Assembly (NCBI GenBank): GCA_947501805.1
Contig: CANMXJ010000001.1
Span: 434,001 to 498,000, forward strand
Source: an uncultured Sulfitobacter sp.
GTDB lineage: Bacteria; Pseudomonadota; Alphaproteobacteria; Rhodobacterales; Rhodobacteraceae
DNA length: 64,000 nt
Direction of reading: 5' to 3'
Shown here: positions 63,626 through 64,000 of the stretch, piece by piece
Layout: every line of letters starts with the position of its first letter
How positions within the stretch are numbered: the first letter of the stretch is position 1
Program-made: the position numbers and the translations under genes
Notes under the pieces: generated by a model
What the model saw: the letters and a program-made list of their open reading frames with translations, nothing else
The model's database searches: none
What the model was told of the DNA's origin: nothing

Positions 63626-64000
63626 ATGCCCATCAAATACCTGCACACCATGGTGCGCGTCAAAGACCTTGATGCATCTATCGCATTTTTCAAGTTACTC
63701 GGTTTGATCGAGCGGCGACGGATCGAACATGAAGCGGGGCGTTTCACGCTTGTTTTCCTGTGCCCTCCCGGCATGGATGACGGCCACGCAGATGTCGAGT
63801 TGACCTACAACTGGGACGGCGACGAGGGTCTGCCCTCTGACAGTCGCCACTTCGGGCATCTGGCCTATACGGTAGAAAATATTTACGAAACTTGTCAGCA
63901 TCTTATGGATAATGGCGTCGTGATAAACCGCCCGCCGCGTGACGGGCGTATGGCGTTTGTACGCAGCCCTGACAACATCTCGGTCGAACTGCTGCAGGAA
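63626..64000 (+). CDS. gloA: Lactoylglutathione lyase (glyoxalase I), 3' end outside window
   Basis: 125 codons are visible from the ATG behind GAGGAG; family members are about 135-145 residues, so only the tail is missing. Metal/glutathione motifs: LHTMVRVKDLDASIAFFKLLG, FLCPPG, GHLAYTVENI and DNISVELLQ (Glu). It converts the methylglyoxal-glutathione adduct to lactoylglutathione. Confidence 0.92.
   Translation, partial: MPIKYLHTMVRVKDLDASIAFFKLLGLIERRRIEHEAGRFTLVFLCPPGMDDGHADVELTYNWDGDEGLPSDSRHFGHLAYTVENIYETCQHLMDNGVVINRPPRDGRMAFVRSPDNISVELLQE

Noticed and set aside
1..64000. CRISPR arrays, tRNA and rRNA genes, prophage
   Set aside because: No regular direct repeats, tRNA cloverleaf sequences, rRNA-like stretches or phage structural genes were noticed.

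Overview
The window looks like a chromosomal segment of a marine alphaproteobacterium of the family Rhodobacteraceae (roseobacter group). The support is a phaR-phaP-phaC-phaZ storage-polymer locus with CTGC-N3-GCAG operators, Rhodobacterales-type small proteins (DUF2842, DUF3572 and TerB-like), thyX instead of thyA, a cobalt-type nitrile hydratase, an MttB-family methyltransferase and moderately GC-rich coding DNA. The species cannot be named from sequence alone. No rRNA, tRNA, CRISPR array, complete insertion sequence or prophage was recognised.

Layout. 1-6463: one large type I polyketide synthase (KS-AT-KR-DH-ACP-TE) on the minus strand, running off the left edge. 7.0-8.0 kb: a membrane protein and a TetR regulator with a clear operator/promoter. 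8.1-12.4 kb: a small exopolysaccharide group (Wzy/WaaL-like polymerase, WecG/TagA transferase, two family 2-like transferases). 12.6-19.6 kb: a ProC-like reductase, an H-NOX-like sensor translationally coupled to a diguanylate cyclase, a secreted esterase, an MttB-family methyltransferase and an HAD phosphatase. 19.7-23.0 kb: a PleD-like cyclase with two degenerate receivers, an EamA exporter and thiamine pyrophosphokinase. 23.2-25.5 kb: a 773-residue very acidic protein. 25.6-35 kb: mainly housekeeping genes (purA, secG, pyrG, rlmJ) around a nitrile hydratase operon and a tandem TerB pair. 35-39.8 kb: a polyamine gamma-glutamylation operon (two glutamine-synthetase-like ligases, an amidotransferase-type hydrolase and an FAD oxidase) behind an 18-bp perfect palindrome. 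39.8-46.3 kb: polyhydroxyalkanoate (PHA) synthesis, regulation and degradation. 46.3-52 kb: assorted hydrolases, VOC proteins, an ArsR-SRPBCC fusion, a MAPEG protein and a creatininase. 52.2-57 kb: thrS followed by a bufferin-type RiPP operon (DUF2282 precursor, DUF692 MNIO enzyme, DUF2063 partner, DoxX protein). 57-61 kb: an ArsC/Spx-family protein, a small secreted Cys-rich protein, a cytochrome P450, a palindromic repeat, a lower-GC possible HEPN protein and thyX. 61.1-63.5 kb: a surface-type lipoprotein coupled to a SLAM-like outer-membrane protein. A glyoxalase I gene runs off the right edge.

The themes are secondary metabolism and surface chemistry (PKS, polysaccharide, bufferin, SLAM client), carbon storage, nitrogen scavenging (nitrile and polyamine use) and cyclic-di-GMP signalling. 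Three observations stand out: an H-NOX homologue that has lost both its heme-ligating histidine and its YxSxR motif but stays coupled to an apparently intact cyclase; a bufferin operon with a stem-loop directly after the precursor gene; and the lipoprotein-SLAM pair.
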